From contig NC_021985.1 of assembly GCF_000444875.1 (NCBI RefSeq), forward strand, positions 7,708,170 to 7,772,169: DNA of 64,000 nucleotides, in the 5' to 3' direction. Made by a program: the position numbers and the translations under genes. The notes under the pieces were generated by a model, which searched no databases, had not been told where the DNA came from, and worked only from the letters and a program-made list of their open reading frames with translations. The DNA is from Streptomyces collinus Tu 365 (GTDB lineage Bacteria; Actinomycetota; Actinomycetes; Streptomycetales; Streptomycetaceae). This document shows positions 8,823 to 17,540 of this stretch, piece after piece (position 1 is the stretch's first letter; each line of letters starts with the position of its first letter).

Positions 8823-9392
8823 GTGATCGATTACAGTGGCGCGATGTTCGAAGGAAAACAGGTAAGGCTGCGTGCGTTGCACTCCGAGGATGCGAAGCAT
8901 CATCTTCGGTGGCGGAACGACGCGGAGGTGGTGCGCTGGGCCACGGCCGGCGACCCGACTTTCGGCCCGGTCACAGCGGAGGCTATCGGTCTCGGCTTCG
9001 AGACGATGCTCCTCCTGAACCCGAGGGAATCTGCCGTGTTCACGGTCGAGGACCTGGCGAGCGGCAGCGTGATCGGCATGGCGGATTACCGGGACCTGGA
9101 CCCGTACGCCGGCGTGGCCACGCTGGGAGTGACCATCGGCGAGCGGGAGTTCTGGGGCCGCGGCCACGGCAGTGACGCGCTGCGGCTGCTCGTGGACCAT
9201 CTGTTCGGCGCGTTTTGCCTCAGTCGGTTGGAGCTGGACACCTGGAGCGGCAACGAGCGTGCCGTGCGCGCCTTCACCAGGCTCGGCTTCCGGGAGGAGG
9301 GGCGCCGCCGGTCGGCCGTACTGCTGGACGGGAAGCGCTACGACAGAGTGCTCTTCGGGATGCTCCGCGAGGAGTGGGCGAACGCCGCGTGA
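8823..9392 (+). CDS. GNAT N-acetyltransferase (RimJ/RimL type)
   Basis: This 189-residue protein is of the ribosomal-protein/antibiotic acetyltransferase type. The acetyl-CoA site is the GREFWGRGHGSDALRLLVDHLF segment, read as about 108-129, preceded by the VATLGVTIGE strand. The C-terminal GNERAVRAFTRLGFREEGR block is typical of RimJ-like enzymes that acetylate protein N-termini or small amines. A GTG at 8823 has AGGGA upstream; an ATG at 8844 is an equally possible start. It is divergent from DUF6461. The acceptor substrate is unknown. Confidence 0.85.
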   Translation: MIDYSGAMFEGKQVRLRALHSEDAKHHLRWRNDAEVVRWATAGDPTFGPVTAEAIGLGFETMLLLNPRESAVFTVEDLASGSVIGMADYRDLDPYAGVATLGVTIGEREFWGRGHGSDALRLLVDHLFGAFCLSRLELDTWSGNERAVRAFTRLGFREEGRRRSAVLLDGKRYDRVLFGMLREEWANAA

Positions 9393-9729
9393 CGGCGTAG
9401 TGATCGCCGGGACTGCCTGCGGACGTGTGAGAAGGGCGCCCGAGATCATGCGACGCGGTGGTGAGGGGTGCGAACCGCACAGCAAAGCGACCGCAGTTCG
9501 ACCACGTCCGCACGGGTCCGCGGTACGGAACCCGACCCTGGTCCGCCGCCACTGGGAGAACCTGCCCGGTCGAGGCTGACCCGGTCACTTCGTACGGCGG
9601 CGGGGAGGCCGTTGCACGGATCATCAGTCCGACCAAGACGCCTGCACCGACGGACCCGTTGCCGGCTGGCGCCGGAAGCCCCTGCCGGGGTGCACCCGGG
9701 TGCCGGGTGCCGGGCCGCGAACTGGCGAC
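9393..9729. other. convergent intergenic stretch, no gene supported
   Basis: This region lies between the ends of the GNAT gene and the metallo-hydrolase gene. It contains only short arginine-rich frames. A run of GGTGC/CGGGTGCC direct repeats is visible near 9698-9718. I see no RNA gene and no strong hairpin. Confidence 0.5.
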
Positions 9730-10476
9730 TTATCCATCGCGCGTGACAAGGCGTCCGGCCGCGCCGAGCCGTGCCAGGCGGTCGTGTTCCTTCTCGGCCC
9801 ACCGCCTCACCCGGCCGGGATCCAGGGCGGTGCCGTGGCCGACGTGCAGGCGAGTGGGGTTCAGGGCGAGCATCTCGCGCAGGCTGGCGAGGTTCTGCCG
9901 GGAGTCGTCGTGGAAGGGCGGATTGGCCGGCCTGCCGGGGATGAGACCCATGAAGGAGCCGGCGATCAGGTCGCCGGCGACGAGGTCGCCGTCGTCGGTG
10001 AGGACGGAGACAGATCCGGCGGTGTGGCCGGGGGTGGGCATGATGCGCGCAGCGAGCCCGAAGTCCTCGAGGTTCGTCTCGCCGCGGACGAGCACCGCGG
10101 GCTCGAACGGCTCGGCCCGGACGTGAAGTTTCCGGTTGCGGGCCATGAGACGGCCCATCGGGCCGGTGGGCAGATACGGTTCGCGGACCCGGCCCGAGCG
10201 GTACGGTCCGAGGTCGGCGACGTGGCCGGCGAGGGGTGCGCCGGTCAGCCGGTGCAGTTCGGCGGCGGAGCCGAAGTGGTCGATGTGGCCGTGGGTGATG
10301 ACGATCAGTGAGACGTCGGCGGGATCGACGCCGAGGGCGGTGATCCGGTCGTGGATCCTGTGGCCGCTGCCGGGGGTTCCGGCGTCGACGATGACGGGCC
10401 GACGGCCGAGCAGCAGGTAGGCGTTGATGTTGTGCCGGCCCATGACCGGGATGGGGACGACCTTCGTGCGGGCCAC
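9730..10476 (-). CDS. metallo-beta-lactamase-fold hydrolase
   Basis: A 248-residue MBL-fold metallohydrolase. The metal motif HxHxDH is complete: His62, His64, Asp66 and His67 in THGHIDHFG. A later histidine comes from MPTPGHTAGSV, an aspartate from LVAGDLIAG, and the last from LHVGHGTAL. The set indicates a glyoxalase-II-like or quorum-lactonase-like binuclear site. The GTG start has AAGGAG at 5-6 nt. The substrate is unknown. The GlxA-type regulator lies 105 bp downstream in the same orientation, so the two are not necessarily co-regulated. Confidence 0.88.
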   Translation of the reverse strand: MARTKVVPIPVMGRHNINAYLLLGRRPVIVDAGTPGSGHRIHDRITALGVDPADVSLIVITHGHIDHFGSAAELHRLTGAPLAGHVADLGPYRSGRVREPYLPTGPMGRLMARNRKLHVRAEPFEPAVLVRGETNLEDFGLAARIMPTPGHTAGSVSVLTDDGDLVAGDLIAGSFMGLIPGRPANPPFHDDSRQNLASLREMLALNPTRLHVGHGTALDPGRVRRWAEKEHDRLARLGAAGRLVTRDG

Positions 10477-10581
10477 GGTTCTCCTTGGAAGTGTGCTGGT
10501 CGATGTCGCGTGCGGGCATGGCGAAGCTCGGCCGGTGAGCGAGCGTGCCCGGTGGTCGGCAGGTGGTGCGGGTGGTAGGGG

Positions 10582-11556
10582 TCAGAACCGGCGGCGGTAC
10601 TCGGCCGGGGTGGTGCCCAGCCGCCGACGGAAGACGCGGTGCAGCGTTTCCACGGAGCCCAGGCCGCTGGCGGCGGCGACCTCGGGCAGACTGCGGTCGC
10701 TGTCCTCCAGCAGGCGCCGGGCGGCCTCCAGCCGGGCGGCTTCCACGTAGGCGGCCGGTGTCGTGGAGGTGCGCTGATGGAACAGACGGGTGAAGTGGCG
10801 CGTGCTCAGGTGCGTACGGGCCGCCAGGACTTCGAGGGACAGGTCCTCGGCGAGGTGTTCGGTGATCCACCTGCGCAGCTCGTCGATCCGGTCGTCCGAG
10901 GAGCCCTGGACGGACAGCGGCACACTGAACTGGCTCTGTCCACCTGAGCGTTTGACGTACATCACCATCATCCGGGCGGTCGCGAGAGCAAGGTCCTGGC
11001 CGTGGTCCTCGGCGACCATGGCCAGCGCCATGTCCATCCCCGAGGTGACGCCGGCGCAGGTCCACACCCGCGCGTCCCGAATGAAGATCGGATCTGGATC
11101 CACCCGCACTCCTGGGTGTTCGGCGGCCAGCCGGTCCGCGGTGAGCCAGTGCGTCGTGGCCGGCCGGCCCTCCAGCAGCCCCGCGGCGGCCAGCAGGTGC
11201 GCACCCGCACAGATCGACCCGATCCGCCGGGCCCGGGGTGCCGCACGCTGCAGCCAGGTGGTGACCTGGTGGTCGATCACCGGCTCGACGCCGCCGTCGA
11301 CGAGCTCGATCGCCCCCGGCACCAGCAGGGTGTCGATCGGGCCGGCCACATCGTCGAAGTCCAGGTCCGCCATCAGCCGCACGCCGCTGGAGGTGGTCAC
11401 GGGGGCGCCGTCCGCCGTAGCGATCCGCACGAGGTAGCCGGTCCGGTCAGCTCCTCCGACCCGGGAGGCGACGGAAAACACCTCGGCCGGTCCGGTGGCG
11501 TCCAGCAGCTCGATGCCGGGAAAGGCGACGATCACAACGCGGTGCGGTTGGGGCAT
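10582..11556 (-). CDS. GlxA/FtrA-type AraC regulator with DJ-1/PfpI domain
   Basis: A 324-residue regulator. Residues 1-190 form a class I glutamine-amidotransferase/DJ-1-like domain, with VVIVAFPGIELLDATGPAEVF at the start and a GSICAGAHLLAAAG nucleophile elbow containing a cysteine. Residues 220-324 form the AraC double helix-turn-helix, ending in the classic PAEYRRRF. The ATG at 11556 is chosen because the longer frame lacks conservation. GlxA-type proteins activate amine, carnitine or arginine catabolism or repress secondary metabolism; the local target may be the MBL hydrolase. Ligand unknown. Confidence 0.88.
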   Translation of the reverse strand: MPQPHRVVIVAFPGIELLDATGPAEVFSVASRVGGADRTGYLVRIATADGAPVTTSSGVRLMADLDFDDVAGPIDTLLVPGAIELVDGGVEPVIDHQVTTWLQRAAPRARRIGSICAGAHLLAAAGLLEGRPATTHWLTADRLAAEHPGVRVDPDPIFIRDARVWTCAGVTSGMDMALAMVAEDHGQDLALATARMMVMYVKRSGGQSQFSVPLSVQGSSDDRIDELRRWITEHLAEDLSLEVLAARTHLSTRHFTRLFHQRTSTTPAAYVEAARLEAARRLLEDSDRSLPEVAAASGLGSVETLHRVFRRRLGTTPAEYRRRF

Positions 11557-11675
11557 GCCCTGATCATTCCGCCCGATCCGGCATGGCTGCAATGACCAGG
11601 ATCTGTCACATCAGGCCATCGGGAAGAGTGCACAAGTGAGCCGGCCCGGGACAGGTTCGCTGGTGCCTCCGCGAT

Positions 11676-12479
11676 TCAAGCGGCGCCTGTCTTGTCGTTG
11701 ATCTGAAAGGTGACTACGTCGACCTCGTCGGTTTCCGTGAGATCCGGGTAGTGGCTCTTGAGGCCTTCCCGGAGTTCGGCTGCGGTCGTCAGCCCCTCGG
11801 CTCGGGCGTCCTGGTCGGTGAGGTCGCTGACCAGGCAGTGCCTGATGCCGGTCACCTCTGCCGGCAGGACGACTTCGGGGTCGCTCTCGAACACCAGCCG
11901 TGCCGGCCCGAGCCGGGCCGGGTCCCGGAAGCGGGTGGTCTTGGTCTTGGCGCCGGAGCGGACGTTATCGAGGTAACGGGGGTTGAACCGGATGATCGGG
12001 GGACCGGCCGTCTCCGGGTCTTCATAGAGCGACGGGTCGAGACCGTTCATGCCTTCCGGGGTCCATCGCTGAGTCAGCGGCATCAGGTCGGCGGCGAGAA
12101 CGGATCTGGGCCCGGCGGGCGTGGGCACGATGACGCGCATGGTGGGGTAGTAGTCCACGAAGACCTGCCGATCGCGTCCGCACGGGCCGACGACCCCGCG
12201 CCCGTGGTTTCCCACGGCAACGATGCAGCGCATCTGGCGGGCGCCCTGGGCTCGTGCGGCTCCCAGAGCCACGAGTTCGGCACAGGGTCCGCCGGTGAAG
12301 TGGTAGAGGTTCACGCCGGCGAACATCCGGTAGTCGGCGGCCATGACCGCGGCGCCCATCGTGTGGATCCCGTCTTCGTCGGGCCCGGCGTCGGTTTGCG
12401 CGTCAATGGTGCGGCGTGCCAGCTCCACGAGCTCACGCTCGTCATCATCGAGAGCTCGTGCAGATGGCGGTACGTACAC
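11676..12479 (-). CDS. cytidine/blasticidin-S deaminase-like domain fused to ASCH domain
   Basis: A 267-residue two-domain protein. Residues 30-140 resemble the blasticidin-S/cytidine deaminase fold: Cys66 and Glu68 in GGPCAELVALG are the zinc ligand and proton-shuttle glutamate, and Cys100 in GPCGRDRQVF starts the second zinc motif. The usual PCxxC is here PCGRD, so the third ligand position is Asp103. Residues about 160-262 look like an ASCH domain (IIRFNPRYLDNVRSGAKT and VVTFQIND), a PUA-like RNA or nucleotide binder. The GTG start has AAGGGAAGG about 8 nt away. A role in modified nucleoside processing is inferred. Confidence 0.75.
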   Translation of the reverse strand: MYVPPSARALDDDERELVELARRTIDAQTDAGPDEDGIHTMGAAVMAADYRMFAGVNLYHFTGGPCAELVALGAARAQGARQMRCIVAVGNHGRGVVGPCGRDRQVFVDYYPTMRVIVPTPAGPRSVLAADLMPLTQRWTPEGMNGLDPSLYEDPETAGPPIIRFNPRYLDNVRSGAKTKTTRFRDPARLGPARLVFESDPEVVLPAEVTGIRHCLVSDLTDQDARAEGLTTAAELREGLKSHYPDLTETDEVDVVTFQINDKTGAA

Positions 12480-12895
12480 GTTGTCAGCCTTCCCTTCCGT
12501 CAGCAGTCGCGAAGATCATTCCACGACCGCGCAGGTCGGCTCCACGGGATTTGGGTTTGCCTCGACTGGGTCCTGATGGTGGTTCCGTGGCAGGGATGGG
12601 GCGCCCTGGCCGAGGCCGGTCGTGGTCGGGGACGGCGATCCGGGGCCGCGGCTCTGCCGTGGCTTTGGTGGCCCATGGGAGGTGCAGGGCCGGTCGAAGT
12701 CGAGCCGCGAGGACCTCGTCGACGCCCGCGCCCGCGATGGCCGCCGCTCGGAAGAAGATCACCCCCTGACCATCCTCACCCCTCTGCCGAAGTGCCGATG
12801 CGCGCCGGGCTCCGGCTGCGTAGGCGTTGGCGGTCGGCCACGAAAGGCGCGGGCGGGGATCGGGCGCGGATCGACGATGGCCCAGCCGAGCCGGG
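12480..12895. other. intergenic stretch with possible transposase debris
   Basis: No intact gene is visible between the deaminase-ASCH gene and the cysteine desulfurase stop. On the minus strand around 12490-12640, a frame reading GRP...SRGADLRGRGM faintly resembles the GRPRTRPD...LRRRGI part of IS5-family transposases. The match is weak and frame-broken. Otherwise GC-rich filler. Confidence 0.35.
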
Positions 12896-14086
12896 TCAGT
12901 GCGAGGCAGCCGCCTCGATGAGCGCGTTCGCCGCCGTCTCGATGCCTGCGGGCGTGGACCAGCGTCCCAGAGTCAGCCTCAACGCCTCCAGTGCGCGGGC
13001 CGGTTCGAGCCCCATGGCGGTCAGCACCGGCGACGGGGTGTGGGTGCCGCTGTGGCAGGCGGAACCCGTCGAGGCCGCGATGCCCTGCGCGGCGTCGAGG
13101 AGTTCGTGTCCGAGTACGCCGTCGATGCGAACGTTCAGGGTGTTCGGCAGGCGGGCCTTCTCGGGGCCGTTGAGGTGGACGCGGCCGGACAGGGCCGTGC
13201 TCAGCCGCCGATGGAGGTCGTCGCGCAGGGTCGCGATCCGGTCCGGTGTGCCGTGGTCGAGCTCGTGGGCCGCGATACGGGCGGCGGTGCCGAGGGCGAC
13301 CGCCAGGGCGACGTTTTCCGTGCCGGCCCGCAACCCCTGCTCCTGCGGGCCGCCGTGGACCACCGGCTCCAGCCGCACGCCCTCGCGCACATAGAGCGCG
13401 GCGACGCCCTTCGGCGCGTACATCTTGTGACCCACGACGGTGAGCAGGTCCACGCCCAGCTCGTCGACGTCGAGAGGGATCTTCCCCACCGCCTGGGCCG
13501 CGTCGCAGTGGAAGAGAGCGCCGCGTTTGCGCGCGAGGGCGGCGAGCTCGGTGACCGGCTGGAGGGCGCCCGTCTCGTTGTTGGCGGCCATGACCGACAC
13601 CAGTACCGTCGCCTCGGTGAGCGCCGAGTCCAGCGCGTCCGGGTCGACCTGCCCGTCGCCGTCGACCGGCAGCACGGTGACGCGTGCTCCGTGCAGGCGC
13701 TCCAGGGACCGGCAGCTCTCCAGCACGGCCGGGTGTTCGGTGGCCTGCGTGATCACATGCGGCCGTGAGCGCCCGGAGGCCAGCACCGCGCCGCGCAGTG
13801 CGAGCAGGTCGGCCTCCGAACCGGAGCCGGTGAAAACCATCTCGCCGGTGCGGGCCCCGATGAGGGCGGCGACCTGGGCCCGGGCCGCACCCAGCGCGCG
13901 CCGCGGCTCGGCGCCGTAGGGGTGGCTGCTGGAGGGGTTGCCGAAGAAGCGGGTCAGGTACGGCATCATCGCTTCGACGACCCGTGGGTCGACGGGCGTG
14001 GTGGCGTTGTAGTCCAGGTAGACGGGTCCGTCCGGCGGCCCGGGGAACGGCGGCAGCACGTCGGCGGTGTCGCCCCGGCCGGTCAT
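12896..14086 (-). CDS. cysteine desulfurase (NifS/IscS family)
   Basis: A 396-residue PLP enzyme that releases sulfur from cysteine as a persulfide. VYLDYNATTPVDP near 22-34 is the family N-terminus, the PLP-stacking histidine is His118 in TEHPAV, the PLP aspartate is Asp195 in HCDAAQ, the Schiff-base lysine is Lys221 in GHKMYAPKG, and the mobile active-site cysteine is in STGSACHSG near 346. The ATG at 14086 overlaps the stop of a tiny upstream frame by 4 bp, implying coupling. No IscU/SufU or tRNA thiolase gene is adjacent, so its acceptor is unclear. Confidence 0.9.
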   Translation of the reverse strand: MTGRGDTADVLPPFPGPPDGPVYLDYNATTPVDPRVVEAMMPYLTRFFGNPSSSHPYGAEPRRALGAARAQVAALIGARTGEMVFTGSGSEADLLALRGAVLASGRSRPHVITQATEHPAVLESCRSLERLHGARVTVLPVDGDGQVDPDALDSALTEATVLVSVMAANNETGALQPVTELAALARKRGALFHCDAAQAVGKIPLDVDELGVDLLTVVGHKMYAPKGVAALYVREGVRLEPVVHGGPQEQGLRAGTENVALAVALGTAARIAAHELDHGTPDRIATLRDDLHRRLSTALSGRVHLNGPEKARLPNTLNVRIDGVLGHELLDAAQGIAASTGSACHSGTHTPSPVLTAMGLEPARALEALRLTLGRWSTPAGIETAANALIEAAASH

Positions 14087-14199
14087 GCCGGCTCCGCCGG
14101 GTGGGCGGGCATCTCGGCCGGGCGCCGGTCGGGTGTGCCGTCGTCGGGGTGGACCGTACGCGTGCTGGTGCCCTCCACCGTCATCCTCCGTAGATCCAT
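14083..14199 (-). CDS. micro-ORF translationally coupled to cysteine desulfurase
   Basis: A 38-codon frame from ATG 14199 ends with a TGA that overlaps the desulfurase ATG as ATGA. An internal GTG about 6 nt after CGGAGG (near 14179) is the best-supplied start and gives a shorter peptide of about 31 residues. The peptide (VEGTSTRTVHPDDGTPDRR...) is proline- and threonine-rich with no cysteine or membrane segment. It could be a leader that sets desulfurase translation, or a short real protein. I do not recognise it. Confidence 0.4.
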   Translation of the reverse strand: MDLRRMTVEGTSTRTVHPDDGTPDRRPAEMPAHPAEPA

Positions 14200-14287
14200 A
14201 GAGCAGCGTAGGTGAGAGTGGCGCGCTGCGGCCACGGCTCGCCGACACCATGACGGATCCTGGGGACGTGCTCGGGGATTTCCGGAC

Positions 14288-14656
14288 GGTCAGGACGCCT
14301 GCGGTGTACTGACCGGAGAGTTTCTGGTCGACACGCCGTTCGTGCGCGGAAGCCTCAAGACCTGGGTGCTGCCGGACGACCTGCGGCACTGGCAGGAGGC
14401 CCTGGACGCGCTCGACGCCGGCCAGGACATCGCGTGGCGCCAGGACACCCGCGGCCCTGAGGTATTCATCGAGCGTGACCCGGAGGAGGGACGGGCTCAT
14501 GTGACGATCAGGGACGCCTCATCGTCTTTGACGACGGTGACAGTGAGCGTCCCGCTGAAAGATGCCTGGTTTGACGAGGCATACAGCCGCTTGGACCTGG
14601 CCTGGCCCCGGTCGCGTGCTGATGGACCCGCAAGATCGTTGACTCGACCGCGATGA
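14288..14656 (+). pseudogene. DUF5959 family gene, N-terminally truncated
   Basis: From 14288 the frame reads GQDACGVLTGEFLVDTPFV, then (from a possible GTG at 14342) RGSLKTWVLPDDL, HWQEALDALDAGQDI and PEVFIERDPEEGRAHV. This matches the body of DUF5959 proteins (FVRGRL...DLDDWEQALDALAAGQD). The expected N-terminal beta region with GNSCVVRVLGR is absent or frame-broken, and the tail runs into an IS fragment. It is therefore a decayed copy or a drastically shortened gene. No ribosome binding site is visible. Function of the family is unknown. Confidence 0.6.
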
Positions 14657-14693
14657 CCCACTCCAGCGCGGCGGCATCCCACTCGACTGCGCC
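14597..14693 (-). mobile_element. IS5-family transposase fragment
   Basis: On the minus strand the frame reads SGAVEWDAAALEWVIAVEST followed by ILRVHQHATGARPG. This corresponds to the first catalytic-aspartate region of Streptomyces IS5-type transposases (WTVSVDSTIVRAHQHAAGAR), with Glu in place of the catalytic Asp. Only about 32 codons remain, with no inverted repeats. It overlaps the tail of the DUF5959 remnant, suggesting insertion followed by decay. Confidence 0.65.
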
Positions 14694-14785
14694 GCTTCGG
14701 TCCTCGCCGAGCACCCGTCCTGCACGGAACACTTGGGCGTTCCCTACCTCGGTAGATTTGGGCGTCGGACAAAGGAGCACTGCGC

Positions 14786-15907
14786 ATGAGCTATCGCTTG
14801 AAGGCGATCACCCGCGAGGAGCATCTGGCCTTCGTCACGGCCCGGCCCTCGGTGAGCCACATGCAGGTTCCCTCGTGGGGGGACGTGAAGCCGGACTGGC
14901 AGGCGCAGTGTCTGGGCTGGTTCGACGACAGCGACCGCCTCGTCGGGGCAGGTCTGGTGCTGCTGCGACCGTTGCCGAAGCTGAAGAGGTACCTCGCCTA
15001 TCTGCCGGAGGGCCCGGTCATCGACTGGGCAGCGGCAGACCTGGAGCGGTGGCTCGAGCCGATGCTCGCGTATCTGAAGGGGCAGGGCGCCTTCTCGGTG
15101 AAGATGGGACCACCCGTCGTCGCACGCCGCTGGAGCGCCGAAGCGGTCAAGGCCGCGATCGCCGACCCGCAGGCCAGGAAACTACGGGATGTGGAGGCCA
15201 CCGTCCAGGAGCCGCTGGCCTTCGACATCGCCGACCGGCTGCGCCGGATGGGCTGGCAGCAGACCGAGCCCGGCAGCGAGGACGGCTTTGCCGCGGGCCA
15301 GCCCCGCTACGTGTTCCAGGTACCCTTCGCCGGCCGGTCCTTGGAAGAGATCCAGCGCGACTTCAACCAGCAGTGGCGCCGCAACATCAAGAAGGCGGAG
15401 AAGGCCGGCGTCAAGGTCGTCCAGGGCGGCTACGAGGACCTTCCCACGTTCTACGGCCTCTACGTCGAGACCGCTGAACGGGACCGGTTCATCCCGCGAC
15501 CACTGGCCTACTTCCAGCGGATGTGGACCACGCTGCAGGCCGAGGACGCCGACCGGATGCGCCTCTACCTCGCCTGTCACGAGGGCGAGGTGCTCGCCGC
15601 CGCCACGATGCTCACCGTCGGCGAGCACGTCTGGTACTCCTACGGCGCCTCCACCAGCCGCAAACGCGAGGTCCAGCCGAACAACGCCATCCAGTGGCGC
15701 ATGATGTGTGACGCCCACGAACTCGGGGCGGCTGTCTACGACTTCCGCGGCATCACCGACACCCTGGAAGAGGACAACCACCTTCTGGGACTGCTCCGGT
15801 TCAAGGCCGGCACCGGCGGCCAGGCCGTCGAGTACCTCGGCGAGTGGGACTATCCCCTGAACAAGGTCCTGCACAAAGCTCTCGACCTCTACATGTCCCG
15901 CCGCTGA
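14786..15907 (+). CDS. femX: FemX-type lipid II:glycine glycyltransferase (FemAB family)
   Basis: This 373-residue protein is a tandem GNAT-fold FemABX enzyme that uses aminoacyl-tRNA to add the first interpeptide-bridge residue to lipid II at the cytoplasmic membrane. Typical features are HMQVPSWGDVK near 25-35, LVLLRPLPKLKRYLAYLPEGP near 57-77, WRRNIKKAEKAGVKV near 196-210, and the closing VYDFRGI plus LLRFKAGTGGQ (about 316-348). The ATG has AAAGGAGC 8 nt upstream. In Streptomyces coelicolor femX adds the branching glycine and affects glycopeptide resistance. Gene order here gives no operon. Confidence 0.9.
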   Translation: MSYRLKAITREEHLAFVTARPSVSHMQVPSWGDVKPDWQAQCLGWFDDSDRLVGAGLVLLRPLPKLKRYLAYLPEGPVIDWAAADLERWLEPMLAYLKGQGAFSVKMGPPVVARRWSAEAVKAAIADPQARKLRDVEATVQEPLAFDIADRLRRMGWQQTEPGSEDGFAAGQPRYVFQVPFAGRSLEEIQRDFNQQWRRNIKKAEKAGVKVVQGGYEDLPTFYGLYVETAERDRFIPRPLAYFQRMWTTLQAEDADRMRLYLACHEGEVLAAATMLTVGEHVWYSYGASTSRKREVQPNNAIQWRMMCDAHELGAAVYDFRGITDTLEEDNHLLGLLRFKAGTGGQAVEYLGEWDYPLNKVLHKALDLYMSRR

Positions 15908-16223
15908 GGCGACGGCCTGCCCCGGCGCTCCGGTGTGGTCTGAGGACATGTCAGCCGGATCACGACGCTCGAGCGCCATCCGGTCGGACGGACCGGCTCT
16001 GCTTTGCCGTTGGTGCAGGGTTCGCGTGGCCGGTTGTGCGTCGGTCCGAAGCCGGCGCAAGCAGGTGTCTTCGCGCCCGAGGTCCGGTCGAGCCAGTGAC
16101 GGGGGGCCCGGGTCAGTGGCTGGTCACCCGGACGTCAGCCGGGGGTGGTTGTGTAGTTCGGTCGGAGCACCGCCGCCGAGGACGACGTGTGGCGCGGGCA
16201 TTCGTTCACATGAAGGGGAGACC
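15908..16223. other. intergenic stretch, no gene supported
   Basis: This 316-bp gap separates femX from the P450 gene. The last 20 bases carry the P450 ribosome binding site (AAGGGGAG). The rest shows no protein family, RNA or clear hairpin. Confidence 0.5.
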
Positions 16224-17432
16224 GTGCGCGTTGCATACCCCAGTGTGCTGGACTGGCCGCTGGCCCGCGTCTGTCCGCTGTCGCCGCCACCGGCCCTGGG
16301 TGTCGTCCGTGACGGGCCGCCGACGCTGGTCCGGCTGCCGGCGGTCGCCGGTGAGGAGCAGCTGGCCTGGTTGATCACCCGCCACGAGGACGTGAAGGCC
16401 GCGCTCAAGGACCCCCGGCTGAGCGCCGACGAGACCCGGCCCGGCTTTCCGCTGCGCATTCCCGTGCCTACCGACGACCGGCCGAGCGGGTTCCTGCGCA
16501 TGGACGATCCGGAGCACGGTCGGCTGCGCAGAATGGTCGCCCCGGAGTTCACGGCGCGCCGGGTGCGCATGCTGAGACCCGGTCTCCAGGAACTGACCGA
16601 CCGGGCTGCCGACGCCCTGGCGGCCGGTCCGCAACCCGCCGACCTGGTACGGGACTTCGCGGCCCATGTGTCGGCGCTGGTCATCGCCCGGCTGTTGGGG
16701 ATTCCGGACGAGCACACCGCCTTCTTCCTGGAGCAGACCCGGATCCTGCTCACGGACGGCGACCCGGCGCTCTCCCTGGCGGCCCACCACCGGATCATCG
16801 CCTTCCTGGACGAGACGGCGCGCGCCAAGGAGAAGCAACCGGGCGACGATCTGGTCAGCCGTCTGGTCACCAACCACGTGGCCACCGGCGAACTCGACCG
16901 CGCCGACCTCCTCGGCATCCTGAAGCTGCTCCTCATCGCCGGCCACGAGTCGACGGCCACTCAGATCGCCTTCAGCGCGCTGAGCCTGCTGACCGACGAC
17001 GGACTGCGCGCGGAGGTCCTCGCCGACGGCGGGGCCCTGCTGCCGCAGTTCGTGGAGGAGTCGATGAGGTTCTGGTCGATCATCCAGGACAACGTCGTAC
17101 GCCAGGCCACGGAGGACGTCCGGATCGGCGAGACCCTGGTCGGCGCGGGCGAGTCGGTGATGATCAGCCTGCTCGCCGCCAACCATGACGCCACGGTCTT
17201 CCCCCGCCCCGAGCGCCTCGACATCCACCGCGACGCCTCCGATCATCTGCTGTGGGGCCACGGCGCCCACTTCTGCCTCGGCGCGTCACTGGGGCGCCTG
17301 GAGGTGACGCTCGCCCTCGGTTCGCTCTTCACCACCCTGCCGACGCTGCGTCTGGCCTGCGAGGTCGGTCAGCTCCGCGTTCGCGAACATCCCGTCTTCC
17401 ACTCCCTCACCGAACTGCCCGTCGTCTGGTGA
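16224..17432 (+). CDS. cytochrome P450
   Basis: A 402-residue soluble bacterial P450. The I-helix oxygen-activation motif is IAGHESTATQIA, the K-helix ExxR is ESMR in VEESMRFW, and the heme-thiolate loop is LLWGHGAHFCLGASL, with the cysteine ligand near residue 353. The usual Phe of FxxGxxxCxG is Trp here. N-terminal DWPLARVCPLSPPP resembles CYP105/107-like enzymes. The GTG has AAGGGGAG directly upstream. No ferredoxin or reductase gene is adjacent, so redox partners must be elsewhere. Substrate unknown. Confidence 0.92.
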   Translation: MRVAYPSVLDWPLARVCPLSPPPALGVVRDGPPTLVRLPAVAGEEQLAWLITRHEDVKAALKDPRLSADETRPGFPLRIPVPTDDRPSGFLRMDDPEHGRLRRMVAPEFTARRVRMLRPGLQELTDRAADALAAGPQPADLVRDFAAHVSALVIARLLGIPDEHTAFFLEQTRILLTDGDPALSLAAHHRIIAFLDETARAKEKQPGDDLVSRLVTNHVATGELDRADLLGILKLLLIAGHESTATQIAFSALSLLTDDGLRAEVLADGGALLPQFVEESMRFWSIIQDNVVRQATEDVRIGETLVGAGESVMISLLAANHDATVFPRPERLDIHRDASDHLLWGHGAHFCLGASLGRLEVTLALGSLFTTLPTLRLACEVGQLRVREHPVFHSLTELPVVW

Positions 17433-17540
17433 GCGACGTGCGCCACTGCGCCCCATGCGGGGCGGTGGGGCCGGCCTGTTGCAGATGCCACCGACCGGAC
17501 AAGTCGCGCTCGGTGGCCCGCAGTTGCCCATGAGGGCGTT

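Noticed and set aside
9446..11065. Minus-strand open frame of about 540 codons through the MBL hydrolase and the regulator
   Set aside because: It is out of frame with both true genes and full of Arg/Pro/His repeats; no family.
12484..12762. Possible IS5-type transposase remnant on minus strand
   Set aside because: The match is limited to a short GRP...LRGRGM-like stretch and the frame is not maintained, so it is mentioned only as a possibility and not called as a mobile element.
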